From assembly GCA_034509925.1 (NCBI GenBank), contig CM067529.1:9179501-9243500 (forward strand): a stretch of DNA of 64,000 nt, written 5' to 3'. Shown in pieces: positions 15,440 to 27,900 of the stretch (its first letter is position 1; every line of letters begins with the position of its first letter). The translations under genes and the position numbers were made by a program. The notes under the pieces are model-generated. The model did not search any database and was not told the origin of the DNA. It saw only the letters and a program-made list of their open reading frames with translations. Origin of the DNA: Hirudinaria manillensis. Taxonomy: Eukaryota; Annelida; Clitellata; Hirudinida; Hirudinidae.

Positions 15440-18400
15440 ATGGATAACAAAAGTGCAATAAAAAATTTGAGTATTAGTATTGAATTAGTTTCTGCTTAAA
15501 AAGAATATTTTGTTTTGAAATATTTGGCCATAAAAATTATGTGAAGATTTAAGAATTAGAACATCAATTGCTCTATTTTAATTTACAATTCATTTTTTTT
15601 TTATCTTGGTATCTTACATGTTGTAGTTACATATTTCTAATTCTCTGATTAAAAATCTCCTTTATTTATTATTGTTTCTTATGTCACGGCTTTATTGTTA
15701 GAGGATTTTATAATAAAGTATACTATATACTAATCTAAGATTGGTTTTCAGCATTTCCTAAAATGTCATTGCAATTGAAGAAAAAAACATCTGACTTCAG
15801 ATTTGGTAAATGCATAGGTGAAGGTTCCTTCTCTGAGGTAGGTTCTTGAACACTTGAAGAGATTGTTATTAAAATATAAAATTGTTAAAATTCCAATTGA
15901 GTTGGTTAATGACAATATGTTAATATTTGGAAAGATTATCGTTTTGATTGGTTACTGCAGGTTTTTCTAGCTAGAGAAATCAGTACAAATCAAGAATATG
16001 CAAGTGAGTCCCATATCTTTATTCATAGCTACTTGGATAAGAGAAATGTAATGATTAAAAAATGGTTTAATAAATCATGATTTGAAAAGGCCATATTTTG
16101 GCAATTTGAATAAATTAAGAACTGCTGTTAAAAATATTTAATGTAAATACTAGTTAAGTATTGAAGTTGTAAAATTTGAATTAAGTTGCATATTTTATCC
16201 AGTCAAAGTATTGGTGAAAAGACAAATTTTGAGAGAGAAAAAAGAGAAGTATGTTCGTTTGGAGAAGGAAGTCTTGTTGAAGTTGGACCATCCATTCTTC
16301 ATTAAACTTCACTTTACTTTCCAAGACGAAGAGAAATTATGTGCGCATCAATTCTCAATGCATCGCATTCAAAATTGGTTTTCAATAACCTATTGCACTT
16401 TCTTTTGCAGATTTTGGCTTAAGTTATGCCTGTAATGGAGAATTGCTTGACCACATAAAACACCTTGGGAAGTTTGATTTGGAATGTGCAACATTTTATT
16501 CTGCAGAGATTATTATAGCCTTGGAGTACCTCCACTCCCTCAACATCATACACAGGTAACAAGATTTTCGCTTTTGTCTTCTTGTAATGTTTCAAATAAT
16601 GGACATTTTTACAGGGATATGAAGCCAGAAAATATACTTTTGGATGCAAACATGCACATTCAAATTACTGATTTCGGTTCTGCAAAGATCTTGACATCAG
16701 AAGAAATCAATTGTTCAGGTTGTTCAGTCAGTGATTATTTTAAGTTTGCCTGGAAATCCAATGTGCACAAAAGTCAATAAGTCATGCCATTTCATAGAAC
16801 CGGTCCCCGACGAGGCAGACCAACGCAAACCCTCTCGTAGGCATTCTTTTGTCGGAACTGCTCAGTATGTGTCACCTGAAGTTCTCAACAGCAACTATTC
16901 TTGTTTCAGGTTTGAAAGATTTTAACAAAGATTTATCGTTTAACAAGTTATTGTTGGGAATTTGGCTTGAATTGTATTTGCAACTAAGTACTTTTCATTT
17001 TAATACCTGAATTTGTTTATGTTAAATTGGTTAATTTAAACTCAGAGAGTTGAAGAAGTCAATGAATCGTGAGCCTTAATTGATGCATTTAATTATTAAT
17101 GAGATTAGAGAACTCGATTTGAAGCTCCATTTATGAATGTAATCACATTTCAGTTCTGATCTTTGGGCCCTTGGCTGCATTATTTATCAGTTCTTGACTG
17201 GAAATCACCCATTCACTGGAAGGTTATTTTAATTAAATGTTCAAGTACATGCATGATAGACTAACTTACAACATACTAAATAAAACATTTATTATAAATA
17301 TTTATTAACATTACATTTACAGCAACGAATACCAGATTTTTAACAAAATCATAAAACTTGACTACGAACTTCCTCTAGACCTCGATGACGTTTCAAAGGA
17401 CCTCATTAAGAATTTAATTGTCAGTTCCTGGTTCTTAAAGATTAAATAGTACTTGCATGCACTAATTTATTTCTTAATATCAGGTTTTGCAACCAAACAA
17501 GAGACTTGGATGCAAGGAGATGGGTGGCTATGAATCTCTCAGATCTCACTCTTTTTTCTCATCCACAACATGGGACTCTTTGGAAAAGCAGTGTCCCCCT
17601 CTAAAGCCATTGGCAGGACAAATGAAGAAAGGATCGTCGACAGACCCGATCACAGTATGGCCTCCTGTCTTTTGTTGCTCAATCAGCTTGCTTTATCATG
17701 AATAATTATGGAGGTCTTGATGTTGATGCTGGCAATAATGCTATTTGTGATTCTTAATTTTGGTATAATTATGCTAAGATGTAATTTGCACAATTTTTTC
17801 AATTTATTTTGATGCAATAAAGTCCATCAAAGCTATGTTTCATTATAAGCCACTATCATAACTGCACTATTTTTGTACTATCAATGTTGCTATATTTATT
17901 AATACACTTCATAAGTTACAAGTTTACTCAGGTGGTTGGGCAAACAAACAAATGAAGTATATTTGTATTTTTAAATTAAAAGGTCATGACAAAATCCCTT
18001 GACTTGAAAGATGCAGTTCCCATCTCTCAACCAAGTGATCTGAACATTGATTTCATGAGAAGAGACTCATTAAGGAGGCCTGGAAGTAAATGGTAATTAA
18101 GAGGCCACAATCGTAGGACTCGATAAATTTGAAATCTTTGTTTTGCTCGTTTACAATTTGGTGCGGCGGTTTTTGGAGTTTTGATCGTTTTTTTGAAAAT
18201 AAAACTATCCTAGGTTCACAAAAGAAGAAAGGAATGAACTTCTGAAAAAACAGTCAGCAAATAACATTTACCACAAGTTTGTGGAAGGCAATCTTATCAT
18301 CAAACAAGGATACCTCTATAAGAAGAAGGTTTTATCACATTGCATGATTTGATGCTCATTATCTTTACTCCTTGTTCTGTGTCTTAACTATTTCCAAGTG

Positions 18401-18852
18401 AAGATATCATTCTTTTGCCAGGGTTTGATTCCCAGGAGACGTATGTTCTTATTAACTGAGGGACCTCGACTTTTCTACGTTGATCCTGCAAATCTCATCT
18501 TGAAAGGGGAAGTTCCATGGTATTACGTCACATCACATTACTAATATCAAAATATTGGTTACATGACGACATAATTGTTTAAAATTGGAACTTGTAATTT
18601 TCTCAGGTCAAGGGATTTGAAACCGGAGGCAAAGGATTTCCGAATCTTTCATATTCACACAGTGAGTAGTCATTGATGCCATTGCCCCGGGAGGCCTGAA
18701 CGATATTTTGTGTGCAAAGTCATATCTATAAATCAATTGTTATTTCTCCACAGCCAAATAGAATATATTTCCTGGAAGACCCAGATGGAAATGCCCTAAA
18801 GTGGTGTGCCCAGATAGAAGACGTTTCTAGGCATTATTTTGACAGTAGTTAA
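15440..18852 (+). CDS. PDPK1: 3-phosphoinositide-dependent protein kinase 1 (PDK1)
   Basis: Exons: 15440-15470 (probable), 15752-15837, 15961-16003, 16203-16340, 16411-16555, 16615-16718, 16798-16909, 17154-17222, 17323-17419, 17484-17654, 17983-18092, 18214-18328, 18422-18519, 18607-18661, 18754-18852; 490 residues. The AGC-kinase domain (about 28-310) has GEGSFSE, AIK Lys55, HRDMKPEN (147 on), DFG 167-169 and the PDK1-type T-loop [12 protein letters not shown] with Ser199 as the autophosphorylation site. The C-terminal part (about 380-490) is the PDK1 PH domain ([18 protein letters not shown]), which binds PIP3. The enzyme phosphorylates the activation loops of AKT, S6K, SGK and PKC at the membrane and in the cytosol. 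Human PDK1 is 556 residues; the difference lies in a short N-terminus and linker. If exon 1 is wrong, the start is the in-frame ATG at 15763. AATAAA follows near 18914. Confidence 0.95.
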
Positions 18853-19687
18853 ATTTTCTTATATGCAATCATCGGTCTTGTTGAGGAATATCCGAAGACA
18901 GTCTAGGTAGTTGAATAAAGTTTGAGATTCCTCGCCACGTCGATGCAATGTTGTTTGTGGATTTTTGTTGACAACGAGACATTGTTTTTATTTATTATTG
19001 GTGTTTGCATGACTGCAGTTAGTGGATCTATAATTAAATTGCAAAATATGAAGTGGACTTTAATTTGCTAGTCATTGCTAAAAACATTCCAAGCTTTTAT
19101 TATATCTGTTGTAAGGGTTCTAACTTGCTGTTCAGCTCCTGAGTATTAAGATTCTGTTGAAAGCAACTCACTTATGTATGTATTTGGTAAAAGGTTGTGA
19201 GTATAGTGCCAAAGGAATGTAGAATGTGGTGGATTCAGAGCCCACACGCAAAACTAAGATCACAAAGTCCCAGGAAACACGTAGTACTAGAATCCTCATG
19301 GCAGAAAGTTATGTTTTATTAAGAAAATAGGATTTGCAGCATTATTGCAATTTTAGAGTCAGTTTTCACCTCAAGGTCAGTAAATTTTCACTAGCAGATA
19401 ATTACCTACCCCAGATACGCGTGGTTGCATTTCAAATAACCTTTTATGTCTGATTATCTCTCTGCCTTAGGTCAATTGGTTTAGTAGTCAATGCACAATG
19501 TTTGCTTTTGTATTGTAATGTAATGTAAGTTTCTATATTTTATTGAATTCCATGGTCTAATAAGGGGTCCGAAAGGTGCAGGAGCATGCGGAATAAGTCA
19601 ACACAAGAAACCATCACCAAAATGCAGAATATAAAATGCTTTGAGTATCCATCTCTAGCCATCCAAGTTTAAAAGCATGACAACGAG
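18853..19687. other. Convergent intergenic DNA between PDK1 and ARL6IP1
   Basis: The two genes point at each other. Apart from the PDK1 AATAAA near 18914 I see no gene or recognisable repeat in these 0.8 kb. Confidence 0.45.
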
Positions 19688-19693
19688 TTTATT
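19688..19693 (-). promoter_or_regulatory. Poly(A) signal overlapping the ARL6IP1 stop codon
   Basis: On the minus strand the end reads GAA TAA A, so AATAAA covers the last two bases of the Glu codon, the whole stop codon and the next base. If used, it gives a 3' UTR of only a few tens of bases. Confidence 0.5.
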
Positions 19694-22291
19694 CCTGCTT
19701 GGGATGTTCTATTTTGTCAGGGCTTGTACCGGTCATATACTTTCGAAAGCCAGGCAACAGAAGAACCACAACAGCTGCAGAGAAAATAATTGTTATTTTT
19801 GGTTGATATATCTTATCATCACTTTTAACTAACAGAAAGCATATGAGACAAGAAATGAATTTATGTTCAGGCCCAGCCACATGAAAATGGAAAAGAGAAC
19901 AACCATCAGGGGATAGTACTGGAATCAAAATATAGTCTGCCTTAGTATGCAAAGTGCATTATTTAAAAAAAACTTAACCTCTTACAAGTTTTGGATTTGA
20001 CTCTTCCAACTGCAACAGTCCATTTCTGATTGATAGAAAGTGTTTCTTTCCATGTAGAATGCGTGTGCATATACTATGGAATCGAGATTCTTTCTGAGAA
20101 TCCCTGTGGCAAAAGTTGATCAGACTTTATTTCAAAATGAGAAGACTAAAATAAGAATAGCATATGCAGATTGTCATGTTTTGACTGAGTTTATTTACAA
20201 AAGAGTGAATGATGATGAACCTAAAAACGAGTGCAAAAACATTAGTTGCCCCATGTCGGTCTCTAGTATGTGACATCTCCCTCCTGAGTATTGACCCTAG
20301 TCAAACCCCTATCTATTGGGAGGCTTGATTTGTCTTCCACATTGGGGAATTAATGGGTCCTTCACTGCTGGAGGCTGAATGGATGCCAAGGGTCCTGTCT
20401 TAAGTGGCAACGTACCTTCTGCTCAGGCAGAAAATTGGCTCCAGCACAACAATTACATTTTGTCCATAAATGTAGCTCTCAAATTTGCTACAGGCAAAGA
20501 CAATAGCTAGCAACTCTTTTTTATCTGTGCAAAGTTTATCTCATAATCTGTGAGGAAGCGACTGCTGTAAGCAACCAGCCCTTCTCCCTGAACAAGACAA
20601 GCACCTAGGTCATAACTAGAAGCATCTGCCTGAAGCACAATATCTTGCTTTGGACCAAAAAATTTAAATTGTGGCAAGTTTGCAACAACATCTTTATTTT
20701 TTCCAGAGAAAATGTATGAGTTGCTGACCATCAAAAAACTGAGTTTTTCTTTAGCAAGGACCTCAATGGCTCGGTGTATTTCACTATCTTTGGAACAAAC
20801 TTCATAACATAGGCAGGTATGTCCATTAATTGCCTGAAGTCAGCTAAGCATGTAGGTGGAGGCATGCCAGTGATTGCTTTTACTTTTTCTGTATCAGCTT
20901 TCACACCTGCTTGCGAGATGATGTGACCCCACGAACGGAGTTGGCTCGGAATCTTAATAATGTTGGAACAGACACCATTAAGAGAAGTCCTTCCAAATTG
21001 GCCTTTGGTATATGATGGCATATGGTTTGTATAAATTCTCAAATAAATTATGATTGATATAAATTTATCTGCCTTTTATTAAAATTATTATTTTACTTTC
21101 CATTTTTTGTCATTTTGCCATTGTTTGACTTAGAAATCTAAGCAGAATATCATAAAAAAGGAAAATAAAAAATAATTTATTGGCATATGTTTGAGTTTTG
21201 TGAACAAGTCTAATAAAAAAACACTAGAAATACAAAAGTACAAGTGATTTAATAGAAATCTACAAATAAGTAAAGAGATAAAAATTAACAAATCCCACTT
21301 ACCACTCAGAAAATTTGTATAGCACTGGAAGAAATTTGGGCCCAAGAAAATCCAATGAGAAATACAGAATCCCACAGAGACTAAAGATTGTTAAAAAGGA
21401 TGGACTGAGGAGCCAAGCAAGACTATAAATCAAATAATTGAACAGGTTAGTAAATAAAATAATTTCTCGATTAAGTTCAAGAAAAACCCCTCACAAATAT
21501 ATAGCGGATACCGAAAGAGTTAGTATGACTGGATAAATACTCTGTTTCCATTCTAGCACGTTATTAAACTTGATGATCAGCTCTCGATAAACACATAAGT
21601 CCTCCTTGAGGCGGAATAACTCAGCTTCAAACTACAAAAGTTTGAGTAACAAGTACATTTAGACCTAATTAAGCCCATTTGCAACAATATTTTGCTATTC
21701 AATCAAATTAGCTTATTTGGCATCGAGGTGTTAACGAATCAATCTTTCATTTTTGATCACTGATGTCGTCCAAATTAAATCCAAATTTATTAAATAACAT
21801 TAAATAACCTCGTCCCCTAATGATTCAGCCTCCATGTGAACAATCAGTCAGCAGGCCCTGTTTTGTTTTGATGTGAAACTTGAGTTAAAAATAGGCGTTG
21901 CCAATTATAAAAAGCGACATCTTGGGGGAAACAGATTGCAAAAACTACAACGAATATAATTTGATTAACATCAATATTATAATAAAAATTACTTGTACAA
22001 AATTAGATATAATGAAACTTACCCCAAAAACGAGTTAGTATGATTATGTGCATTGTCCGTAGGTAAAAGTTTACTCATATTGCAGGGGTCGCTGGCAGAC
22101 AATTTGAAGCTGAGCCAGTAATGAAATAAGTAAGAATCTCTTGGAAAGAGAAAATGTAACAAGATCTAACCTAGTCTCACAGATATTAGTAGATTAAAGG
22201 CGATTCTCTAGCGAAAATATTTTCCTTAATTCGACGGCCTTACCCCAGATAGCAGATCTGTGGACAGCAACGAGCTGTCGATTTCAGTCAT
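19689..22291 (-). CDS. ARL6IP1: ARL6IP1, ER-shaping reticulon-homology protein
   Basis: Minus-strand exons: 22291-22244, 21631-21495, 21422-21303, 20103-19986, 19918-19834, 19774-19689; phases fit throughout, giving 197 residues (human protein 203). Family landmarks seen in order: a short acidic N-terminus, VLEWKQSIYPVIL entering the first hairpin, AWLLSPSFLTIF and FLGPKFLPVL for the second membrane segment, a soluble loop with SRFHSIC and LEESNPKL, then YYPLMVVLFSIFMWLG and SYAFSVVVLLLPGF for the second hairpin. This two-hairpin topology bends tubular ER membrane and supports ER-phagy and ARL6-linked trafficking in vertebrates. The C-terminus lacks the Lys-rich tail of the human protein. The 1.2-kb third intron contains a Gypsy fragment in the same orientation. 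Confidence 0.93.
20507..21042 (-). mobile_element. Ty3/Gypsy pol fragment inside an ARL6IP1 intron
   Basis: Two minus-strand frames, separated by a frame break near 20732, encode the end of a Ty3/Gypsy reverse transcriptase (region with WGHIIS, VKAI, DFRQLM, KYTEPLRSLL) and the start of its RNase H (VLQADASSYDLGACLVQ, VAYSSRFL, NFAQIKKSC). No LTRs, gag, protease or integrase are seen nearby. It is a broken internal piece, inserted in the same orientation as the host gene, and cannot be autonomous. Confidence 0.85.
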
Positions 22292-22545
22292 CTCAAATGG
22301 TGATGGCTTAAATAATTTATTCCACACTTTGTCTTTTTATTACAAATAAATTTGTTTGAGTATATTTATCGTACCAGCATCTGTAATTCCTTCCCAAGGA
22401 ATTTTGATAAACTAAATGAAGAGAAACAGTAAGCCTACAGATCTGAACCTAGCCTCACAGATATTACTATGTTGAGGGAGATTCTTCCAACGAAAGGATT
22501 TTCTTTAATTCAACAGATAGCAGATCTGCACGTTAGGGCAGGCAA
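22141..22545. repeat. Imperfect tandem duplication around ARL6IP1 exon 1
   Basis: About 110 bases at 22141-22260 recur at about 22435-22540. Shared landmarks are CTCACAGATATTA, ATTTTC.TTAATTC and the block AGATAGCAGATCTG. The block is the coding sequence for TDLLS at the end of exon 1. The outer copy lacks the bases that carry the splice donor, so it is a duplicate without an exon function as far as I can see. Confidence 0.7.
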
Positions 22546-22915
22546 ATCTATCAAATTATGTGGGCACTCAAACTAGATAGATCTCAAAGCAATTACTTTA
22601 CAGTTAAATTCTGTATCATCACATCCTGAAGCCTAAAAAATATATAATGAAACACTCCTAACATCAAGAAAGCTTAAACACGACTTTTGGATTGCACCTG
22701 TATTATTGATGAAATGTTTGAGAACAATTGATATAAGAAAGCAATAAACAATTTGGATAAAACATTCTATGCCATCTCATGCAAAAACAAATAAACTTCA
22801 AACTTTCATCGTGAAAAATGCCAATTCACTCCAAACACACGACTCCAAACAGAAGGTAAATTCAAATAGGATTGATAAAATCATCCACAGTTCACAACCA
22901 AATCAGACAAACTCT

Positions 22916-24924
22916 TCAGCCATGTTGATCAGAATCTTTTTCAACAGACAAGTTCTGGTTTTTCCTGTCATTCTCAAACTCAACAAACTCATCAAAAAGG
23001 TTAGGCCATGCTTCAGCATCAGTGTAGTTGGAAAGTTCCTGAGTTTTGAAAGTTTCCACAAAATTCAAAAACAAATCCCACGTGTCCTGCTTTATAGAAG
23101 AGACGCTCGTCTGCTTCTCGAGGAAGTTAATCCAGCGAGGAAGGAGAGGAGGGGATGGGTTGGAGTATTGAAAGACCAATTTCCACAGGGCTGTGGCCAT
23201 CTGAAGAGGCAAATAGCGCTGGGGAGGATCCAAACCGAACTTGAAAGTCCATCTGTAAAAATCCTTGAAGTTGTGCTTCGTCTCCTCAACGACCGCAGGT
23301 AACTTCGACTGCAGGTCGTTCATCGAATAGGCTTTCAACTCTTGGCATCCTTTGATGAAGTTCTGCCTGAAGATCGGATAAAATTGTGTCTCATGTCGAT
23401 TGATTGATCGATCGGTAATAGGTTCGAGAATAAGGATGCTACGTTCTTAAATTACGTTTACTGTGTTACCAAGGAAACCAAGGCAGAATGTAACCTTGTA
23501 AAGCAGCACATTGTTTCTGCATTAAACTTCCAGGCAAGAGCTAGCATCTCAAATTGGTCAGGATTCAAGCCCAAATCTTGGCAAAACCTTTCCATGCCTT
23601 GAGCAAGGATCAGGTCAGGTTTTAGAATGTCCTTGTAATTGTCAAACACTGACTCGATTCTTGTGTCCAAGGAATCTAACCGGAAAATTAACGTTAATTG
23701 ATCAGGCATTAATTGTGTAATAAATAATCAATCTTTGTAATAAATATTATCATTTGCAACTTAATTTACAGAAATATGACAATTTTAATTAACTAATTTT
23801 AGAACTTTGCTTTGAGATTTTAAAATTTTGAATCAGAATGAAATATAAATGCGATATGACTGAGAGGTTGGTGCTTGTGCTACATCTTTATAATTCTGAA
23901 TTTTGTTGAGGCTGCTAATTTCTCTTTTTGGAACTTTTTTCCAACAATTGACTTCAATGCCATCATATGACATGTCAAATGTTTTCCTCAATGGTATAAT
24001 GTGCAATGTATAATGCTGGGAAGCAACCATCTATATCTATGATTCCCAAAGCAGATAGCACTAATAGTTTTGGAAGCAAAGTCAAACATTATGCTGGATC
24101 ACAACTGATCCTGTCTCAGTGGGAATCTATGAAAAACTTTTATTTCTTTTTTGTTATTGTATTTAGAAAATCTGGAATTTGCTGGAAGCATCTCTTGAAC
24201 TTTCTTACGATCAGAGACACTTTTTGTCAGTTGTTTCAATTTCATATTATAAAATTGATTATTATTTTATCGCACACATTGTGACATTTTACCGCGTGCA
24301 TAATCTTGTTTTCTTTTGCCTTTGGCTATTTTGGACATTTTGTTAGGGATATTTTCTCGGGTCACTTTTATTTATTATTACTACTTAATTATAATTAATT
24401 AATTAATAATAAAATGTCAACACAACCGATGAATTTTTGCCTTAACTTTTTTTTTATATTTATAAAACATATATATGAACATCGAAATTGGATTTGTGAA
24501 AACCTGTAATAATTCATCTACCTGATGCATTTGATACAGAACTTTTTGATAGCTTTGAGCTGATATAAATGTTGTTGCCGATAGATTCATCATGCAATAC
24601 TTGACCATCAGACGATGAAAGACTTTTCTGCGCAACAGACTTAGGCTTCTGCATTGAAGTTTAGGTGATTAGCAAGAAATTATCAGTCCAACTAGAATGA
24701 CTTCCATTTCAACTTATTTATTTTTAACACATTAACTTGACTTAATAAAATAAAATACAAAGTGAAGTACTAACTGTAACATTTGAATCCTTATCAAAAC
24801 CAACAACAATGTTGTACATCTCGAGTTGATGAGGCGGCGTATGGCAGTTTTTGTTGCAGGATGAGGAATTCTGATTTTTGAATGTCGGTTGAACCTTCAA
24901 ACAAGATGACAAGCAGTGACCCAT
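22916..24924 (-). CDS. DCUN1D3: DCN1-like protein 3, cullin neddylation factor
   Basis: Minus-strand exons: 24924-24775, 24648-24522, 23675-23495, 23366-22916; phases fit, giving 302 residues (human DCUN1D3 is 304). The N-terminus MGHCLSSC has Gly2 and nearby Cys residues, as expected for the myristoylated (and probably palmitoylated) DCUN1D3 subtype that sits at the plasma membrane. The DCN1/PONY domain starts near residue 93: FDNYKD, EGMERFCQDLGL-like string, ALAWKFNAETMCCFTR, KDFYRWTFKFGL, ATALWKLVF and the closing AWPNLFDEFVEFE. The family binds cullins through this C-terminal patch and UBE2M, promoting NEDD8 transfer. A variable Ser-rich linker separates anchor and domain, as in the human protein. 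It lies head-to-tail, about 0.6 kb upstream of ARL6IP1, both minus. Confidence 0.95.
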
Positions 24925-27900
24925 GTTATCTTTGGAAGGTCAATGGAGAACATAATATGTTCAGATGGCCAAACAGGTCCTCATGACAAGAAGCCTAGAA
25001 TTAACATATAGTTTTTTTTAAGTCATGAGTTTTGAAAGCTCAACATTATTTGCATGGCAGGAAAAATTACAGAAACAGTAAAAGTGAAAATGTCATCTGG
25101 TAATATGTTCATGACAAAAATATTCTATCAACTAAGAATGTTTGGTTGTACTGGTCCTATTTTGTAACTATGACCATAATAAGTGGTTGGGTGGATATTT
25201 TATATTACTAGCAAAGCTAAAGTCTAAAATCATTCTCTTGTGCTCAAGAGTCTGAAGGCAAAAAAGTTTTAAATATAAATCTGCTCTCGGCATCGCTACT
25301 TGAGGTTGAGGTTTCTTATGAAACACATTGGGACTGTAGCCAATTCTGTCCTATGAAGAAATGAAATCACCTAAAATAACTTGATCTGAGACGTTTCTCT
25401 AGATTTATTCTAATAAAAGACGCTGTAAGACTTATGAATAATATATAACTTCGTTCCTAGTTTAGATATGAAATTAAGAAAAACAATGTAACTTAAATGA
25501 AATTTAAATGAGAAAATGTAGTAATTCATCCAAAAAATATTTCGCTTCAAAAGAAAATAATTTCTTGACCTATAAATTGTTGATCCACTGCGATTGTTTC
25601 TTTCAATTCAATGAGAATCCCACATCCCAAACGAAATTCGAAAGTTAAAATCCAAGGCAAAAATATAATGTCAACCAAGATGCCCACAACACAGAAGAAC
25701 AACAAAAGACATTTTAATACTTGTAGCAGACGTGATTTGTTTGTGATTTATTTAAAAAACAAGTAAAATCATTTTTAGCTTTTAAATTAAGTGATGATTA
25801 ATAATTTTGTCAATAATAGATTTAATTACAATGCCGACATCTGTTGGTAACAACAAAACACTCCATAGCACACCAGTAAGTTTTCAAATATCCAATTAGT
25901 TACATGATCCAATTTCATTGGGCAGTATAATGCTTATAAGTAAGAACCCTTGAAATGGAGTAAGACACTATGTAACTAGAGCATCTTCGTTTAGAAAGAC
26001 ATTACAAATTATAAAGGTTACTTTGTTCGGTTCTATTTTATTTTGCTTAACGCTATGCAGTGGCGTAGCGAGGATATTTGTCGCCCAGGGCAAAATGCCC
26101 AAATGTTCGTCCCTGCTCCAGCAGCATCAATCGCAAATATCAGTGAACAGTTTTTCTCCGTTATAGCAGCGATATAAAAGTTTCCAAAGTCCAAACACTT
26201 TCGACGGAGAGCATGCCGGTCATGCAGACCTTCACTCCCAAGAAGAGATTGTGTGGAAGTTTAATTAAATCGTTTAACTACTGGATCTCACGCTCGACCG
26301 TAATTCCGTCTAGCTATAAAGCAGACGTTGGCCAAAATAGCATCGTTTGTATTAATAAATAAAATAAGTTACTAAAATAAATGTGCATTCCCGTTTTCAT
26401 TAAAGGACTCAATATATAATCCAACAAATCCACAGCTGGCACTCTGAGCCCCTTTCGCGCCATCCAGTCAACTGCGTCCGGAGATTATATCCCGACTGCC
26501 CCCCATTATTTTGCATGATAATTTAACAGTTGGTTGCCTAAGATCAAATACTTACATTATATGTTAATAAACACTTATATTATATATTTCACTTTAGGTA
26601 GAACTCCATAAAATAGTTGGAAAATTAAGATCTAATTCTCAATTTACCTACGCACAATATAATAAATATTTCGAAAAAAAGAATGATTTACTGTATTTAT
26701 ATGAGCAACTTCTTGCTTACAAAATTAAGTTATGTCTAAAAATTTAAATGTAACAAATAAGGAATTCCAACACTAATCTCAAAGAGAAGTCCTTTTATAT
26801 TGAACATTTGTTTGTTAAGGAAACTCTTCTGACATATTTTACTTAGCAGTGTTAAGAAAAGTATTGATGCTGAATTTCTAAGTACCAGTAATTTACTTAC
26901 AAAATAACTAGAAGCATTTCCAAGCAACCTTTGACTGTGGAAGGCTCTCGTAGGCCTCCTCGACGAGAAGTCCTCGTGTCGTTCATGTCCGCCCATTGTC
27001 TGCAGCGGTCGTGAAATCTCTCGACAGCTTTCTCACGCTGAACCTTAATATATGCAAATTATAATTTTTACCTTTATTATATTTTCTTTGCAATTTTCAG
27101 AACTCGTCTACGGGCTTTTTATTTATTTTTTTTTACATTTTAGCCCATAATCCATAAATAAACCTAGGGGCCAAACAATTTCTTAAGGTCCGACCGACCC
27201 TCAACTATTATAATCAGCTATGAGAAGTTTATAATGTAAATAATACTATTATTGCCATGCAATAATGGTTAAATTATAGTAAATATCTAAAAAGAATGCT
27301 AAAAAGGTCCGTGGATTTTAATGAATACCTCTCAGAAGGTCCATTTTTACAGCTTTAGCACTTAAAGAATTTCGCTATGATTTTGATTAAGATCTTTTAT
27401 TAAATAAGTACAACTGAGTAATACGCTACATGCGGCCATTACAAATTACAAGTGACTGCTAAGCTTAAATAATAGTTAATAATAGGAGTATCCCACAACA
27501 TTTATTAAGAATCTTAAAATCCCTGTGATCCAAGTAATAAAAAGTGAAAATTGGCATGTCTACAAAGCAGATGTTAAAAGATCAAAAATCGCCATCTGCA
27601 CAAGAATACACTAGAAACAAGAAAGAAAGATTTACCATCTGACTCACTTTTCCAAGCTGACTAAAATGATCAGGCACACCTTGTCTTAAACGATTGTTTT
27701 AAAATATTAAATGCTCTTTTTTATGGAAGTATTAATTTAATTAATTTTTAAAAGCTTTTATTTTCCTGTAAAAGTACAATCTAACAGTGAATTATTCTCG
27801 ACTAAATTTATCGAAGGTGTATCCATTCAAATTACCTTGTCATCGTATTGAAAAGAATAAGTCGAAATACTTTGCGTGTAACGTTCAACAAAAGAAACAT

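Noticed and set aside
21130-21375. Hydrophobic minus-strand frame (81 codons)
   Set aside because: It overlaps ARL6IP1 exon 3 in the wrong frame; the correct frame is fixed by splice phase and family match.
22769-23302. Plus-strand frame of 177 codons
   Set aside because: Antisense to the DCUN1D3 last exon, no motif.
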